A DNA stretch of 64,000 bases, taken from the NCBI GenBank assembly GCA_016234445.1, contig JACRBT010000012.1:1-64000 (forward strand), written 5' to 3'. Source of the DNA: Chloroflexota bacterium. GTDB taxonomy: Bacteria > Chloroflexota > Dehalococcoidia > Tepidiformales > Tepidiformaceae. The notes under the pieces are model-generated. The model ran no database searches, was not told where the DNA came from, and saw only the letters and a list, made by a program, of their open reading frames with translations. Every line of letters begins with the position of its first letter. The stretch's first letter is position 1. Positions 34,002 to 42,274 of the stretch are shown piece after piece. The translations under genes and the position numbers were made by a program.

Positions 34002-35629
34002 CGGCCGCGGAGGACGCGGTCGGCGCTGTGGACGGCGCCGAGGGCAACAGCCGCGCCGACGAAGTCCCGGAAGAGCGGATGGGGGCGGTTCGGCCGGCTC
34101 TGGAGTTCGGGGTGGAACTGCGTGCCAAGCATGAACGGGTGCCCGGCGACTTCGGAAATCTCGACGAGTGAGCCGTCGGGGGAGGTGCCACTGACGCGCA
34201 GGCCGGCGGCTTCGAGGATCCCGCGGTAGAAGTTGTTGAACTCCCAGCGGTGGCGGTGCCGTTCCTGGATGAGGTCGTCGGGGTAGCAGCCCGCGGCGAG
34301 GGTGCCGGGGACCAGCTTGCAGGGGTAGGCGCCGAGGCGCATGGTGCCGCCCTTGTTGGTCACGCCCTCCTGTTCGTCGAGGAGGCTGATGACCGGGTAG
34401 GGGCTCTCGGGGTCGACCTCGGTTGTGTTGGCGCCGGCCATGCCGCAGACGTTGCGGGCGAACTCGGTCACCATCACCTGCATGCCGAGGCAGAGACCGA
34501 GGTAGGGGACGTTGTTGGTCCGGGCGAACGTCGCGGCCTTGATCTTGCCTTCCCAGCCGCGTTCGCCAAAACCGCCGGGGACGATGATCCCCTGGACGCC
34601 TTCGAGCAGATCCTCGGCCGGGCGCGTTTCGAGGTCTTCAGCGTGGACCCAGCGGATGTCGACGTCGACGCCGTTGGCGATGCCGGCGTGGGCGAGCGAC
34701 TCCTTCACGGACATGTAGGCGTCGTGGAGGGAGACGTATTTGCCGACGACGGCCACTTCGACGGCGCCGCTGGGGTGGCGGAGACGGTCGACCATCTGGC
34801 GCCACTCCGTCAGGTCGCGGCTGCCGTGGAGGTGGAGGCGCTCGAGGACGTAATCGCCCATGCCCTTTTCTTCCAGGAGGATGGGCACTTCGTAGATGGT
34901 CCGGGCGGTCTCCATGGGGATGGTTGCGCGCGGCTCGGTGTCGCAGAAGAGGGCGACCTTGTCGGCGATCTCCTGGGGCACGGGATGGTCGCTGCGGAGG
35001 AGGATGATGTCGGGCTGGATGCCCTTGGAGCGCAGTTCGCGGACGGAGTGCTGGGTTGGCTTCGTCTTCAGTTCGCCGGTCGCGCCCACCCAGGGGAGGA
35101 AGCAGACGTGGACGCTGAGGCAGGTGTCGCGGGGCTGTTCGTGGCGAATCTGGCGGATCGCTTCGATGAAGGTTTCGCCTTCAATGTCGCCGACGGTGCC
35201 GCCGACTTCGCAGATCAGGACCTCGGCGCCGCTCGCCTGGGCCAGCGCGTAGATGCGGGACTTGATCTCGTTCGTGAGGTGGGGGACGGCCTGGATGGTG
35301 CCGCCCAGGTAGTCGCCGCGGCGCTCGCGTTCGAGCACGGAGAGGTAAACCTGGCCGCTGGTGACGGAGGAAAGCTGGGTGAGGTCCTGGTCGACGAAGC
35401 GTTCGTAGTGGCCGAGATCGAGGTCCGTTTCGGCGCCGTCGGTGGTGACGAAGACCTCGCCATGCTGGTAGGGCGACATGGTCCCGGGGTCGACGTTGAG
35501 GTAGGGGTCCAGCTTCTGAATGGTGACGGAGATGCCGCGGGATTTGAGAATTCGACCGAGGCTGGCGGTGGTGATGCCTTTGCCAACCGAGCTAACCACG
35601 CCACCGGTTACGAAGATGAACTTTGGCAT
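33998..35629 (-). CDS. pyrG: CTP synthase
   Basis: The 543-aa protein is full length. The synthase domain begins MPKFIFVTGGVVSSVGKGIT and contains YQHGEVFVTTDGAETDLDLG and EVGGTVGDIEGETFIEAIRQ. The glutamine amidotransferase domain has the Cys nucleophile in YLGLCLGMQVMVTEFARNV and the His-Glu pair near GTQFHPELQSRP. It aminates UTP to CTP. A textbook promoter (35658-35686) precedes it. Confidence 0.97.
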   Translation of the reverse strand: MPKFIFVTGGVVSSVGKGITTASLGRILKSRGISVTIQKLDPYLNVDPGTMSPYQHGEVFVTTDGAETDLDLGHYERFVDQDLTQLSSVTSGQVYLSVLERERRGDYLGGTIQAVPHLTNEIKSRIYALAQASGAEVLICEVGGTVGDIEGETFIEAIRQIRHEQPRDTCLSVHVCFLPWVGATGELKTKPTQHSVRELRSKGIQPDIILLRSDHPVPQEIADKVALFCDTEPRATIPMETARTIYEVPILLEEKGMGDYVLERLHLHGSRDLTEWRQMVDRLRHPSGAVEVAVVGKYVSLHDAYMSVKESLAHAGIANGVDVDIRWVHAEDLETRPAEDLLEGVQGIIVPGGFGERGWEGKIKAATFARTNNVPYLGLCLGMQVMVTEFARNVCGMAGANTTEVDPESPYPVISLLDEQEGVTNKGGTMRLGAYPCKLVPGTLAAGCYPDDLIQERHRHRWEFNNFYRGILEAAGLRVSGTSPDGSLVEISEVAGHPFMLGTQFHPELQSRPNRPHPLFRDFVGAAVALGAVHSADRVLRGR

Positions 35630-35657
35630 GGCCCCCTACAACGCGTGTGCTCGTCAA

Positions 35658-35686
35658 ATGCTACGAGCGCCCCGGGGGGGTGTCAA
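35658..35686 (-). promoter_or_regulatory. Sigma-70 promoter of pyrG
   Basis: On the minus strand TTGACA (35681-35686), a 17-nt spacer, then TAGCAT (35658-35663). The start point would be near 35651, leaving about 20 nt of leader before ATG 35629. Confidence 0.7.
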
Positions 35687-35695
35687 CGAACATTT

Positions 35696-35713
35696 GTGTT
35701 ACATGAGTGTTAC
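35696..35713. promoter_or_regulatory. Heptamer direct repeat, OmpR/PhoB-type layout
   Basis: GTGTTAC is repeated exactly with a 4-nt gap, an 11-bp period. It lies between the pyrG -35 and the divergent acyl-CoA dehydrogenase promoter. The 7+4+7 layout resembles sites of winged-helix response regulators. Confidence 0.4.
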
Positions 35714-35743
35714 CCCGGGGCGGGGGGTGCGCCCGCCCGAGCT

Positions 35744-35772
35744 TTGCATCCCCCGGCTGGATTGGCTAGTGT
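35744..35772 (+). promoter_or_regulatory. Promoter of the acyl-CoA dehydrogenase at 35806
   Basis: TTGCAT (35744-35749), a 17-nt spacer, then TAGTGT (35767-35772). It leaves a leader of about 27 nt with GAGGT before the start codon. Confidence 0.55.
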
Positions 35773-35805
35773 GCAGGCACCCAGTCCCGCGCCGAGGTCC
35801 CTGCC

Positions 35806-37008
35806 ATGGAATTCCGCGACAACCCTTCCGAAGCCAGCTTCCGCCGCGTAGTCAGCTCCTTTCTTGATGCCGAGTTCCCCAAGGAAATGGGCGAACGCCC
35901 GACCGAATGGGGGCTGTTCAACGGCGCCGGGCGGGCAACCGCCGGGTTCGTCGACTTCATGCGTTCGTGGAACAAGAAGCTGAACGCCCGGGGCTGGGGC
36001 GCGCCAGCCTGGCCGAAGGAGCACGGCGGCGGCGGCCTGAGCGTGAAGGAGCAGTTCATCCTGAGCGAGGAGTTCGCCTGGCGGCGGGCGCCCCGGCCGG
36101 GAGGGATCGGCCACGGCTGGGCGGGCCCGACGATCATGGTCTACGGGACGCAGGAGCAGAAGGACCGCCTCTTGCCGCGGATCATCAGCGGCGAGGACAT
36201 GTGGTGCCAGCTCTTCAGCGAGCCGGGCGCCGGGAGCGACCTCGCCAGCCTCCAGACGCGCGCCATCCGCGACGGGGACGATTATGTCGTCAACGGCCAG
36301 AAGATCTGGACCTCCGGGGCGCACCACGCCGACATGGGCATCCTCATCGCCCGGACGAACCCGGACGCGCCCAAGCACCGCGGGATCAGCTACTTCCTCG
36401 TGGACATGAAGACACCGGGGATCACGGTCCGGCCGCTCGTGAACATGCTGAACAGCCACGAATTCAACGAAGTCTATTTCGAAGACGCGCGCATCCCCGC
36501 AAGCTCGCTCCTCGGCGAAGAGAACCGGGGCTGGTACCTGGCGACGACGACGCTGGACTTCGAACGCAGCGGGATCGCGACGAGCGTGGCCCACCAGCTG
36601 ATCGTCAAGGACCTGGTGAAGTACGCGAAGGAGGCGCCCGCGGACGAATCGACGCTGGCCCGGAACGGGAGCATCCGGGCGGAACTCTCGGACCGGGCGA
36701 TCGAGGCGCAGGTAGAGGCGTTGGTCTGCTACCGGATCATCAGCATGCAGGAGCGGGGGCAGATCCCGAACCGGGAGGCGTCGATCGCCAAGCTGTTCTC
36801 AAGCGAACTGGACGTGCGGCTGGCGGTGACGGGCATGCACATCGCGGGGATGTACGGCCAGCTGAACGACCGCGAGTCCCCGGCGGCGATGGGGGGCCGG
36901 CTGCCGCGGTTCTACATGCACAGCACGACCGCCCCGATCGGCGGGGGGACGAGCGAGATCCAGCGGAACATCATCGCGATGCGGGGGCTGGGGCTGCCGC
37001 GAGGGTAG
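35806..37008 (+). CDS. Acyl-CoA dehydrogenase, FadE-like
   Basis: The protein has 400 aa from ATG 35806. It has the same blocks as the dehydrogenase at 30313: AWPKEHGGGGLSVKEQFI, LFSEPGAGSDLASLQTRAIR, IWTSGAHHADMGIL, VDMKTPGITVRPL and GGGTSEIQRNIIAMRGLGLP. It is an FAD enzyme of fatty acyl or sterol side-chain oxidation feeding ETF. The direct heptamer repeats upstream of its promoter suggest a dedicated regulator. Confidence 0.92.
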   Translation: MEFRDNPSEASFRRVVSSFLDAEFPKEMGERPTEWGLFNGAGRATAGFVDFMRSWNKKLNARGWGAPAWPKEHGGGGLSVKEQFILSEEFAWRRAPRPGGIGHGWAGPTIMVYGTQEQKDRLLPRIISGEDMWCQLFSEPGAGSDLASLQTRAIRDGDDYVVNGQKIWTSGAHHADMGILIARTNPDAPKHRGISYFLVDMKTPGITVRPLVNMLNSHEFNEVYFEDARIPASSLLGEENRGWYLATTTLDFERSGIATSVAHQLIVKDLVKYAKEAPADESTLARNGSIRAELSDRAIEAQVEALVCYRIISMQERGQIPNREASIAKLFSSELDVRLAVTGMHIAGMYGQLNDRESPAAMGGRLPRFYMHSTTAPIGGGTSEIQRNIIAMRGLGLPRG

Positions 37009-37011
37009 AAT
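37006..37011 (+). promoter_or_regulatory. -10 box, leaderless type
   Basis: TAGAAT, overlapping the dehydrogenase stop codon, is 6 nt before ATG 37018. Confidence 0.55.
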
Positions 37012-37017
37012 AGGCCC

Positions 37018-37221
37018 ATGCCCCGCGTAAGTGTTGAGATTGACGCCGCGACCCTGCACCGGCTCCTGCAGGAGGCGGAGGCGCGGGATGTGACGGTAGA
37101 GACCCTCCTCGCGGAGGTTGCGGCGGAGCACGCCGGGCGGGCCGACCCGTCACGGGCGCCGGCGATGGCACGCGCCCACCTCCAGCGCTTTCCGGAGCTG
37201 TTCCCGAAGCTGGCGGAATGA
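37018..37221 (+). CDS. Small hypothetical protein, 67 aa
   Basis: It is a short charged helical protein (VSVEIDAATLHRLLQEAEAR, VTVETLLAEVAAEHAG). The N-terminal strand followed by two helices could be a ribbon-helix-helix antitoxin-like fold, but this is a guess. Its own TAGAAT -10 and a normal codon pattern support it as a gene. It borders the lower-GC island that follows. Confidence 0.6.
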   Translation: MPRVSVEIDAATLHRLLQEAEARDVTVETLLAEVAAEHAGRADPSRAPAMARAHLQRFPELFPKLAE

Positions 37222-37229
37222 GCTGGCTC

Positions 37230-37255
37230 TACTACTTGACAGCCTGTAGTACATT
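37230..37255 (+). promoter_or_regulatory. Palindromic operator and -10 of the phosphoribosyltransferase-DprA pair
   Basis: TACTAC (37230-37235) and GTAGTA (37246-37251) are perfect inverted repeats 10 nt apart, with TTGACA between them (37236-37241). TACATT (37250-37255) overlaps the right arm and is 6 nt before ATG 37262. Confidence 0.55.
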
Positions 37256-37261
37256 TGTTCT

Positions 37262-38059
37262 ATGCCTAGGCCTTGGGAAGTCGTGTGGTTCCCGGAACAT
37301 GACGTGGTCATCGAGCCCGGGTTCGTCCGGGCACGGTTCATCACGGAGCATTGCTGGCTGCCGACGGACATGGCGGAGTCCATTCTGCAGGGCGCAGCCG
37401 GGACGCGGGTGTCCGTGACTTACGGGCCAGATGGTTGGTACAACGCGATTGCCGTCCCGCAAGGGGATCCCGGCGACCTGATGGCCCAGCTCGAAAGTTT
37501 GTTCTCTGGGCTTGTCATGCTCCCGGAGCACATGGGTGGGCCAGACATGGCATTTGCGCTCGACTGGTACACCGAGCTCGGATCCGCCCTTGACTACACC
37601 GACACCGGGCGACTCGAACGCAGAGCGAAGTGGAGTGACAACAGCCAGGCGGCGGGAACACTCGCGGCCAAGATGGCCAGCTACGCCGCACATCACGAGA
37701 GAATAGCCGCTAGCGGGATGGTCCTGGTCGTCGAGTCATCTCACTCGCTCTCTAAGGATCTCGGCACAGCGGTAGCCAGTCGGCTGGGAGTCCCTCTTGC
37801 GGTGTGCACCAAGATAGACCGCCAGCACAGGCAACGGGATGCGACCTCCGAACGGGAGTTCCAGGACATTTTTCAGAGCCCTCGGGGCCGCTGGGAACTT
37901 CCATCCGGCCGGCTTCCGAGCACCGTAGTTGTGATCGATGACCTCTGCAGATCTGGCGGCACCCTCGCAGAGGTTGCAAGATGCCTAAGGGAAAGGGGGG
38001 TGGACCGGGTTTGGGCACTGGTTGCCGTCAAATCCGTGAAACACCAACGGCAAACATGA
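37262..38059 (+). CDS. Phosphoribosyltransferase-fold protein paired with a DprA-like gene
   Basis: The protein has 265 aa. The C-terminal half has a type I PRTase core: the PRPP loop VVVIDDLCRSGGTLAEVARC near residues 224-243, with upstream VVESSHSLSKDLGTAVASRL as a plausible pyrophosphate-loop region. The N-terminal 130 residues match nothing I know and lack the zinc finger of ComF. The gene is lower in GC than its surroundings (about 60-62% in two 60-bp samples, against about 68% for one in gdhA). Its stop overlaps the DprA-like start (ATGA). It may act on a nucleotide or on DNA; the function is unknown. Confidence 0.75.
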   Translation: MPRPWEVVWFPEHDVVIEPGFVRARFITEHCWLPTDMAESILQGAAGTRVSVTYGPDGWYNAIAVPQGDPGDLMAQLESLFSGLVMLPEHMGGPDMAFALDWYTELGSALDYTDTGRLERRAKWSDNSQAAGTLAAKMASYAAHHERIAASGMVLVVESSHSLSKDLGTAVASRLGVPLAVCTKIDRQHRQRDATSEREFQDIFQSPRGRWELPSGRLPSTVVVIDDLCRSGGTLAEVARCLRERGVDRVWALVAVKSVKHQRQT

Positions 38060-38901
38060 ACGTACCCACCACTATCGCCGACTGGCTCTCCGTCTACGAC
38101 GGCGGTGAGACAGACGCCAGCACCCTCCGTCGTCTGAGTGAAGTCGCTACCCCTCCCGCTCCGGTGGAAGCCGACCCGGCCATCTGGTCAGCTGCCGCCA
38201 CCCTGGAGGTGGTTAGCTGGCTGTCTCCGCGATTTCCAAGCGCGCTCAAGAAGCTGAAGTCCCCTCCGGCAGTCTTATGGGCTCTTGGCGATGTCGAACT
38301 GCTGACGGCGCCTGCGGCCAGCCTCTGCGGATCCCGGAATGCTTCCGACCGAGGGCTCCGATGGGCGCGACTCGTCGGTGAGTCCGTGGCAGCAGCGAAC
38401 CTCACGTTAGTAACCGGGATGGCAAGAGGTGTGGATGCGGAGGCCGCTCGCGCTGCCATCGACGCCGGAGGCCGGTGCATAGGGGTTCTGGCAGAAGGAG
38501 CGAAGGCTTGGGCGGGGCGTCGATGGGCACGCGACATCGAACAGGGGCGTCTCCTGATCGTCTCGGAGTTCGCACCTTCAACGCGCTGGGCGGTCCCACG
38601 AGCGATGCAACGGAACTCAACGATCTGCCTCTTGGGCGGACTCATGTTGGTCATCGAGGCGGGCGAACGCGGTGGGACTCTGGCCGCGGGTCGTACGGCC
38701 TTGCGGCTCGGAGTTCCGCTCTACGCGCTGAGATCCCAAGATCCCGTTCCCGGAAACGAGATCCTCGTCCGGGAAGGGGCTCGCCCTCTTGAGACGACGG
38801 GCCAGTTGACGAGCGTGCTCCGTGAGGCGCCAACTGGGCCTCTCTTGGCCGCGACCAGCGATGCCCAAGAACCTGTCCGCCAGCCGGCACTACTCCGGTA
38901 G
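38056..38901 (+). CDS. DprA/Smf-like protein (SLOG/LOG-type Rossmann domain)
   Basis: The protein has 281 aa from ATG 38056. The DprA core is complete: SLCGSRNASDRGLRWA, LVTGMARGVDAEAARAAIDA, SEFAPSTRWAVPRAMQRNS, VIEAGERGGTLAAGRTAL and PGNEILVREGARPL. There is no C-terminal winged helix as in some DprA proteins; about 80 unrecognised residues precede the core. Canonical DprA loads RecA on ssDNA during transformation. Pairing with a PRTase in a foreign-looking island suggests a specialised, possibly defence or nucleotide-sensing, version (inference). Confidence 0.8.
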   Translation: MNVPTTIADWLSVYDGGETDASTLRRLSEVATPPAPVEADPAIWSAAATLEVVSWLSPRFPSALKKLKSPPAVLWALGDVELLTAPAASLCGSRNASDRGLRWARLVGESVAAANLTLVTGMARGVDAEAARAAIDAGGRCIGVLAEGAKAWAGRRWARDIEQGRLLIVSEFAPSTRWAVPRAMQRNSTICLLGGLMLVIEAGERGGTLAAGRTALRLGVPLYALRSQDPVPGNEILVREGARPLETTGQLTSVLREAPTGPLLAATSDAQEPVRQPALLR

Positions 38902-38926
38902 ACCGACCCCTGCTACCGACTCGCGC

Positions 38927-39133
38927 TCACCGATCGTCGCGCGCAGTTTGGCTGTCCAGCGGCATCGGGTGGCCGTAGGGGTTCCGCGCCCAGCTCGCCC
39001 GGATCTGGCGCGCCCAGGCGACGACATCGGCGTCGGTGGCCCATTCGGGGTGTGCTTCCGCCGAGATCGAGCCGGCGAACGCTGTAATCGCTAGCTCCAA
39101 CGAACGGCGTTTGGCATCTCTTCTGGCTGGCAT
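38927..39133 (-). CDS. Small hypothetical protein, 68 aa
   Basis: ATG 39133 follows GGAGAG at good spacing. The protein is basic at its N-terminus (PARRDAKRRSLELAITAFAG) and has a Trp-rich helix (WATDADVVAWARQIRASWAR). I do not recognise a family; the size and charge would fit an orphan antitoxin or DNA-binding protein. It lies convergent to the DprA-like gene, just inside the lower-GC island. Confidence 0.5.
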   Translation of the reverse strand: MPARRDAKRRSLELAITAFAGSISAEAHPEWATDADVVAWARQIRASWARNPYGHPMPLDSQTARDDR

Positions 39134-39194
39134 GTCGCACTCTCCGGCGAGCAGTGTACCGCGCCCCGCGGGCACCCCGACGCCCTTTGCGCCC

Positions 39195-39200
39195 TATACT
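39195..39200 (+). promoter_or_regulatory. -10 box of the MDR dehydrogenase, leaderless type
   Basis: TATACT is followed by 7 nt and ATG 39208, with no Shine-Dalgarno. Confidence 0.6.
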
Positions 39201-39207
39201 GCTGGCC

Positions 39208-40242
39208 ATGAAGGCCCTCCGCTTCTTCGAACCCGGACGTGTCGCCGTCGTCGAAGTCCCCGATCCCGCCCCCGGCCCCGGCGAAGTGCTCCTGCGGGTC
39301 CATGCGACCGGGCTCTGCAACAGCGACGTCCGGGTGTACCAGGGCGAGAAGAAGGCGGCGGCCGGCGTGGTCCCGGGGCACGAGATCACGGGGGAGATCG
39401 CCGCGCTGGGGGCAGGTGCGCCGGGGAGCGTGGGCGAGGTGGTCTCGGTCTGCCCGATCCTCTGTTGCGGGCGGTGCTCGTTCTGCCGCGAGGGCTACCG
39501 CAACCGCTGCCCGTCGCGCAAGACGCTCGGCTACGACCTCGACGGCGGGATCGCGGACTACGTGGTCATCCCCGCGGCGCTGGCGGCGATGGGCCACCTG
39601 ATCCCGGTCGACCCGGCCACGCCCCCGTACATCCGCGCGCTCGTGGAACCGCTGGCCTGCGTCCTCAACTCGCTGGAGTCGCTCGATGTCCGGCCGGCGT
39701 CGCCGCTAGCAATCGTCGGCGGCGGGCCGATGGGCCTCATCCACCTGATCGCAGCGCGATTCATGGGCGCGGGACCGATCATGGTGGTCGAACCGGATGC
39801 CGCCAGGCGCGGCGTCGCGAAAGAACTCGGCGCAAGCGCGGCGGTGGCGCCGGAGGATGCCCTCGCGGCGGGCCGCGAACTCACCGGCGGCGAGGGCTTC
39901 CCGGCCGTGGCGGTAGCCGTCGGACTTGCGCCGGCCGTCCCCCTCGCGCTCGACCTCGCCCGGCGGCTGGGGAGGGTGAACCTCTTCGCGGGCTTCCCGC
40001 CGGGGGCTTCGCACACCCTCGACCTGAACCGCGTGCACTACGACGAGGTGCGGATCTTCGGGACCCAGAACGCGCCGTTCCCGCTCTACTGGCGGTCGGC
40101 GCGGATGGTGGGGGAACTGCCGCTGCTGGAGCGCATCGTCACCAACCGCTACACGCTGGCCGAGGCGGCCTCCGCCTATGCCGCCCGGTTAGGGCACGAA
40201 GGGCTGAAGTCGGCGGTGGTGATGGGACCGCGGGGCTCGTGA
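39208..40242 (+). CDS. Zinc-dependent medium-chain alcohol/polyol dehydrogenase
   Basis: The protein has 344 aa from ATG 39208. The catalytic zinc site is shown by GLCNSDVRVYQGEKKA (Cys) and VPGHEITGEI (His-Glu). The four structural-zinc Cys lie in CPILCCGRCSFCREGYRNRC. The cofactor fold is AIVGGGPMGLIHLIAARFMG. It resembles sorbitol and threonine dehydrogenases; the exact substrate is open. The later FFAGFPPG-like region (NLFAGFPPGASHTLDLNRVH) is typical of sugar-alcohol enzymes. Confidence 0.85.
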   Translation: MKALRFFEPGRVAVVEVPDPAPGPGEVLLRVHATGLCNSDVRVYQGEKKAAAGVVPGHEITGEIAALGAGAPGSVGEVVSVCPILCCGRCSFCREGYRNRCPSRKTLGYDLDGGIADYVVIPAALAAMGHLIPVDPATPPYIRALVEPLACVLNSLESLDVRPASPLAIVGGGPMGLIHLIAARFMGAGPIMVVEPDAARRGVAKELGASAAVAPEDALAAGRELTGGEGFPAVAVAVGLAPAVPLALDLARRLGRVNLFAGFPPGASHTLDLNRVHYDEVRIFGTQNAPFPLYWRSARMVGELPLLERIVTNRYTLAEAASAYAARLGHEGLKSAVVMGPRGS

Positions 40243-40345
40243 GGCGGGAGTCCCCTGCCGATATTCACGGGTAGGGACTGGTTCACAGGAACCCCCCGGC
40301 GGGCGTAGAGTGTTGGCTCCGGAGATTCCGCTGGAGGAAGACACC

Positions 40346-40999
40346 GTGCGCCTCCGCCTGCACAGACACCACACGACCCCCACGACGCCGGCCCGTCCGG
40401 CGCCCGGAGGAGACGCGCCGATGGCTTCCGAATGGCCAACCGAACTGCCCACGCCCTGGCCCATCCGCAACGGGAACGGCCACGCGGCCTTCCCCGAACC
40501 GGAGCCGGAGCCCGCTCTCAGTAACGGCATCTCCTTCGGGGCGATGAAGGGCCAGGCGACCCAGGCCGACGCTCGCGCCGAGCGCCTGATGCGCCAGGTC
40601 CGGGTCGAAGTCGACGAGCTGCGGACGTTGCTCGACGGCCTCAACGAGAGCCAGCACGAGATGACCGTCATCGACCTCCAGGCGTTCCTTCGCAACCCGG
40701 ATGCCGCCGCGACGCTCCCGGCGGCGATGCTCGTGCGGACGCTGGTGAGCGCGGCCGAGCGCCTCAACGAAGCCGAAGCGGAGCTGGCGAGGGCGCGGGA
40801 TGAATCGCTCTCCTGGGAGCGGCAGGCCTATTCCCTGCGGGAAGAGCGTGCGGCCCTTCGCGCCCGTTCGGACACGTTCTCCGAAGTCGCGGCTGCGCTC
40901 CACGCGAACCTCGAAGACCTCCGCTTCGCGCGGGATTCCGCCCGGGCAATCCAGCCGGGCGCCTATCATCCCCAACTCAACGCCGGGCCGGACCGCTAG
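40346..40999 (+). CDS. Coiled-coil protein, DivIVA-like in style
   Basis: The protein has 217 aa from GTG 40346 behind GGAGGAAG; TTG 40310 and ATG 40421 are alternatives. A Pro-rich disordered start (TTPTTPARPAPGG) precedes long helices rich in Glu, Arg and Leu (MRQVRVEVDELRTLLDGLNE, SAAERLNEAEAELARARDES) that should form a coiled coil. There is no TM segment or enzyme motif. It lies 143 bp upstream of a second, smaller coiled-coil gene, so the two may partner. Confidence 0.6.
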   Translation: MRLRLHRHHTTPTTPARPAPGGDAPMASEWPTELPTPWPIRNGNGHAAFPEPEPEPALSNGISFGAMKGQATQADARAERLMRQVRVEVDELRTLLDGLNESQHEMTVIDLQAFLRNPDAAATLPAAMLVRTLVSAAERLNEAEAELARARDESLSWERQAYSLREERAALRARSDTFSEVAAALHANLEDLRFARDSARAIQPGAYHPQLNAGPDR

Positions 41000-41046
41000 T
41001 GGCTCTCCAGCTTCACATTGGGGAATCCCGCTCGCAGCAGCGCAAG

Positions 41047-41090
41047 GCCCCTCACCCCCTGCCCCCTCTCCCACTGCGGTGGGCGAGGGG
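41047..41090. repeat. C-rich intergenic hairpin repeat, copy D
   Basis: CCCCTCACCCCCTGCCCCCT is followed by an imperfect hairpin (CCCAC 41070-41074 with GTGGG 41079-41083, extended with mismatches). It lies 47 bp after the coiled-coil gene, the only copy not abutting a stop. Confidence 0.65.
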
Positions 41091-41142
41091 AATGCGGGCT
41101 TCGACGCCCTTCAGCCAGGTCAAACGGGAGGCGGACTAGGCC

Positions 41143-41394
41143 GTGGACAGCTACCGGGGGATGGTTGTGGTGCCGCCGGGGGAGGACCTCCGGGCCGAGA
41201 TCGCGCGGGTCCGCAGCGAAGCCCGGGCGCGGGTCACCGAAGCCGACCTCCTCGTGGCGGCCCTTCGTGACCACGTGAAGGACCTCCGGCAGGAGCGCGA
41301 CCGGCTGCTGGCCGAACTCCAGGCGATGCGGGAAGAGCGGCGGATCGAACGCGCGGCGCTGTTTATCGCGCGGGGGAGCAAGGGGCAGCGGTAG
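41143..41394 (+). CDS. Small coiled-coil protein, 83 aa
   Basis: It starts at GTG 41143 with GGGAGGCGG upstream. After VVVPPGEDLRAEIARVRSEA nearly the whole protein is one amphipathic helix (DHVKDLRQERDRLLAELQAM), probably a coiled coil. No family is recognised. Location and composition suggest a partner of the 40346 protein. A hairpin repeat starts right after its stop. Confidence 0.6.
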   Translation: MDSYRGMVVVPPGEDLRAEIARVRSEARARVTEADLLVAALRDHVKDLRQERDRLLAELQAMREERRIERAALFIARGSKGQR

Positions 41395-41435
41395 GCCCCT
41401 CACCCCGCCCTCTCCCGCTTCGCGGGAGAGGGAGC
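41395..41435. repeat. C-rich intergenic hairpin repeat, copy E
   Basis: CCCTCTCCCGC (41408-41418) pairs perfectly with GCGGGAGAGGG (41422-41432). It begins one base after the stop of the small coiled-coil gene and faces the end of the GNAT gene. Confidence 0.75.
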
Positions 41436-41490
41436 ACCGGGCGCCACGGACCGGGGTGACGCCTTGCGGTGTCGACCTGCCTGCGAACTA

Positions 41491-42051
41491 CTACTCGAGC
41501 ACTATGGTTGGGCCGGGTAGAGCCGGGCTTAGGGGCCGCACCATGTGGATATCCGTCGGCTCCAGCTCGAACATCTGTGGATTCGGGGTGTCGGTCGGTC
41601 GAAAGCCCTGGCTGAGATAGAAGCCCACGGCTGATTCAGATTCCGTTGCTGAGACATAGAGCTCATCGGCCCCGCGCTCTTCGGCCATCGCAACAACCGT
41701 TCGTACCAACTGACGGGCGAGACCCTTTCGGCGATGCGCCCGGTCGATATGCAACGTGGTCAATTGGGCTAATCGGGGCGCAAGCTGATAGCGCAGAGAG
41801 GCGATGCCAGCCATCTGCTCTCTCACAAACGCGCCCAGCCAGGCATCCGGCTTGAGATTGGTGCGCCATTCTGCCAATCGTTCCTGCCAGTGCGCCTGGT
41901 CCCATCGCGGGCGCTGCCCGTCGTGAGGTTCGGGCCGGAGCTGACCATCGACCCATCGATAGATCAGCGTGATGTGCTCGGAGAGGTCGATCTCGTGCAG
42001 CCGGTCGAAGTCTGATTCTTCGAGGAGGCGAATGACGAGCCGATCAGTCAT
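41491..42051 (-). CDS. GNAT N-acetyltransferase
   Basis: The 186-aa protein has the acetyl-CoA loop LHIDRAHRRKGLARQLVRTV and, after it, ELYVSATESESAVGFYLSQG, the usual strand-helix before the last beta strand. The substrate is unknown. Codon use is less GC-biased than in the neighbours (it contains TTG, CAA and ATA-type codons), hinting at transfer. The 223 bp upstream to the crotonase stop hold no gene that I can support. Confidence 0.82.
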   Translation of the reverse strand: MTDRLVIRLLEESDFDRLHEIDLSEHITLIYRWVDGQLRPEPHDGQRPRWDQAHWQERLAEWRTNLKPDAWLGAFVREQMAGIASLRYQLAPRLAQLTTLHIDRAHRRKGLARQLVRTVVAMAEERGADELYVSATESESAVGFYLSQGFRPTDTPNPQMFELEPTDIHMVRPLSPALPGPTIVLE

Positions 42052-42274
42052 GGGTGCATACGCCCTGGCGCCCTATGGCCACCTTCGCTCGGCGGAACCA
42101 CTGATGGCCAGCAGACTCGACGGCGACGCGGTGCGCGACGCGTGCTCGCTGCGCATCCCTTCGGGCCTCTTCTTTGGTTGAGGAAACGTGGGACACCCGC
42201 ACGCTCCTGGCCAGGGCGCCGTGCCCCTGCACCCCATCTTCCCTCTTCCCCACCGAAGTCATCGTGGCCATGTA

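Noticed and set aside
37236-37263. Classical -35/-10 promoter TTGACA-N16-TTCTAT for the PRTase
   Set aside because: Its -10 would cover the ATG; TACATT six nt before ATG fits the window's leaderless pattern better.
42052-42274. Possible small gene between GNAT and crotonase
   Set aside because: No frame with a start, ribosome-binding site and plausible protein; best read as promoter and spacer.
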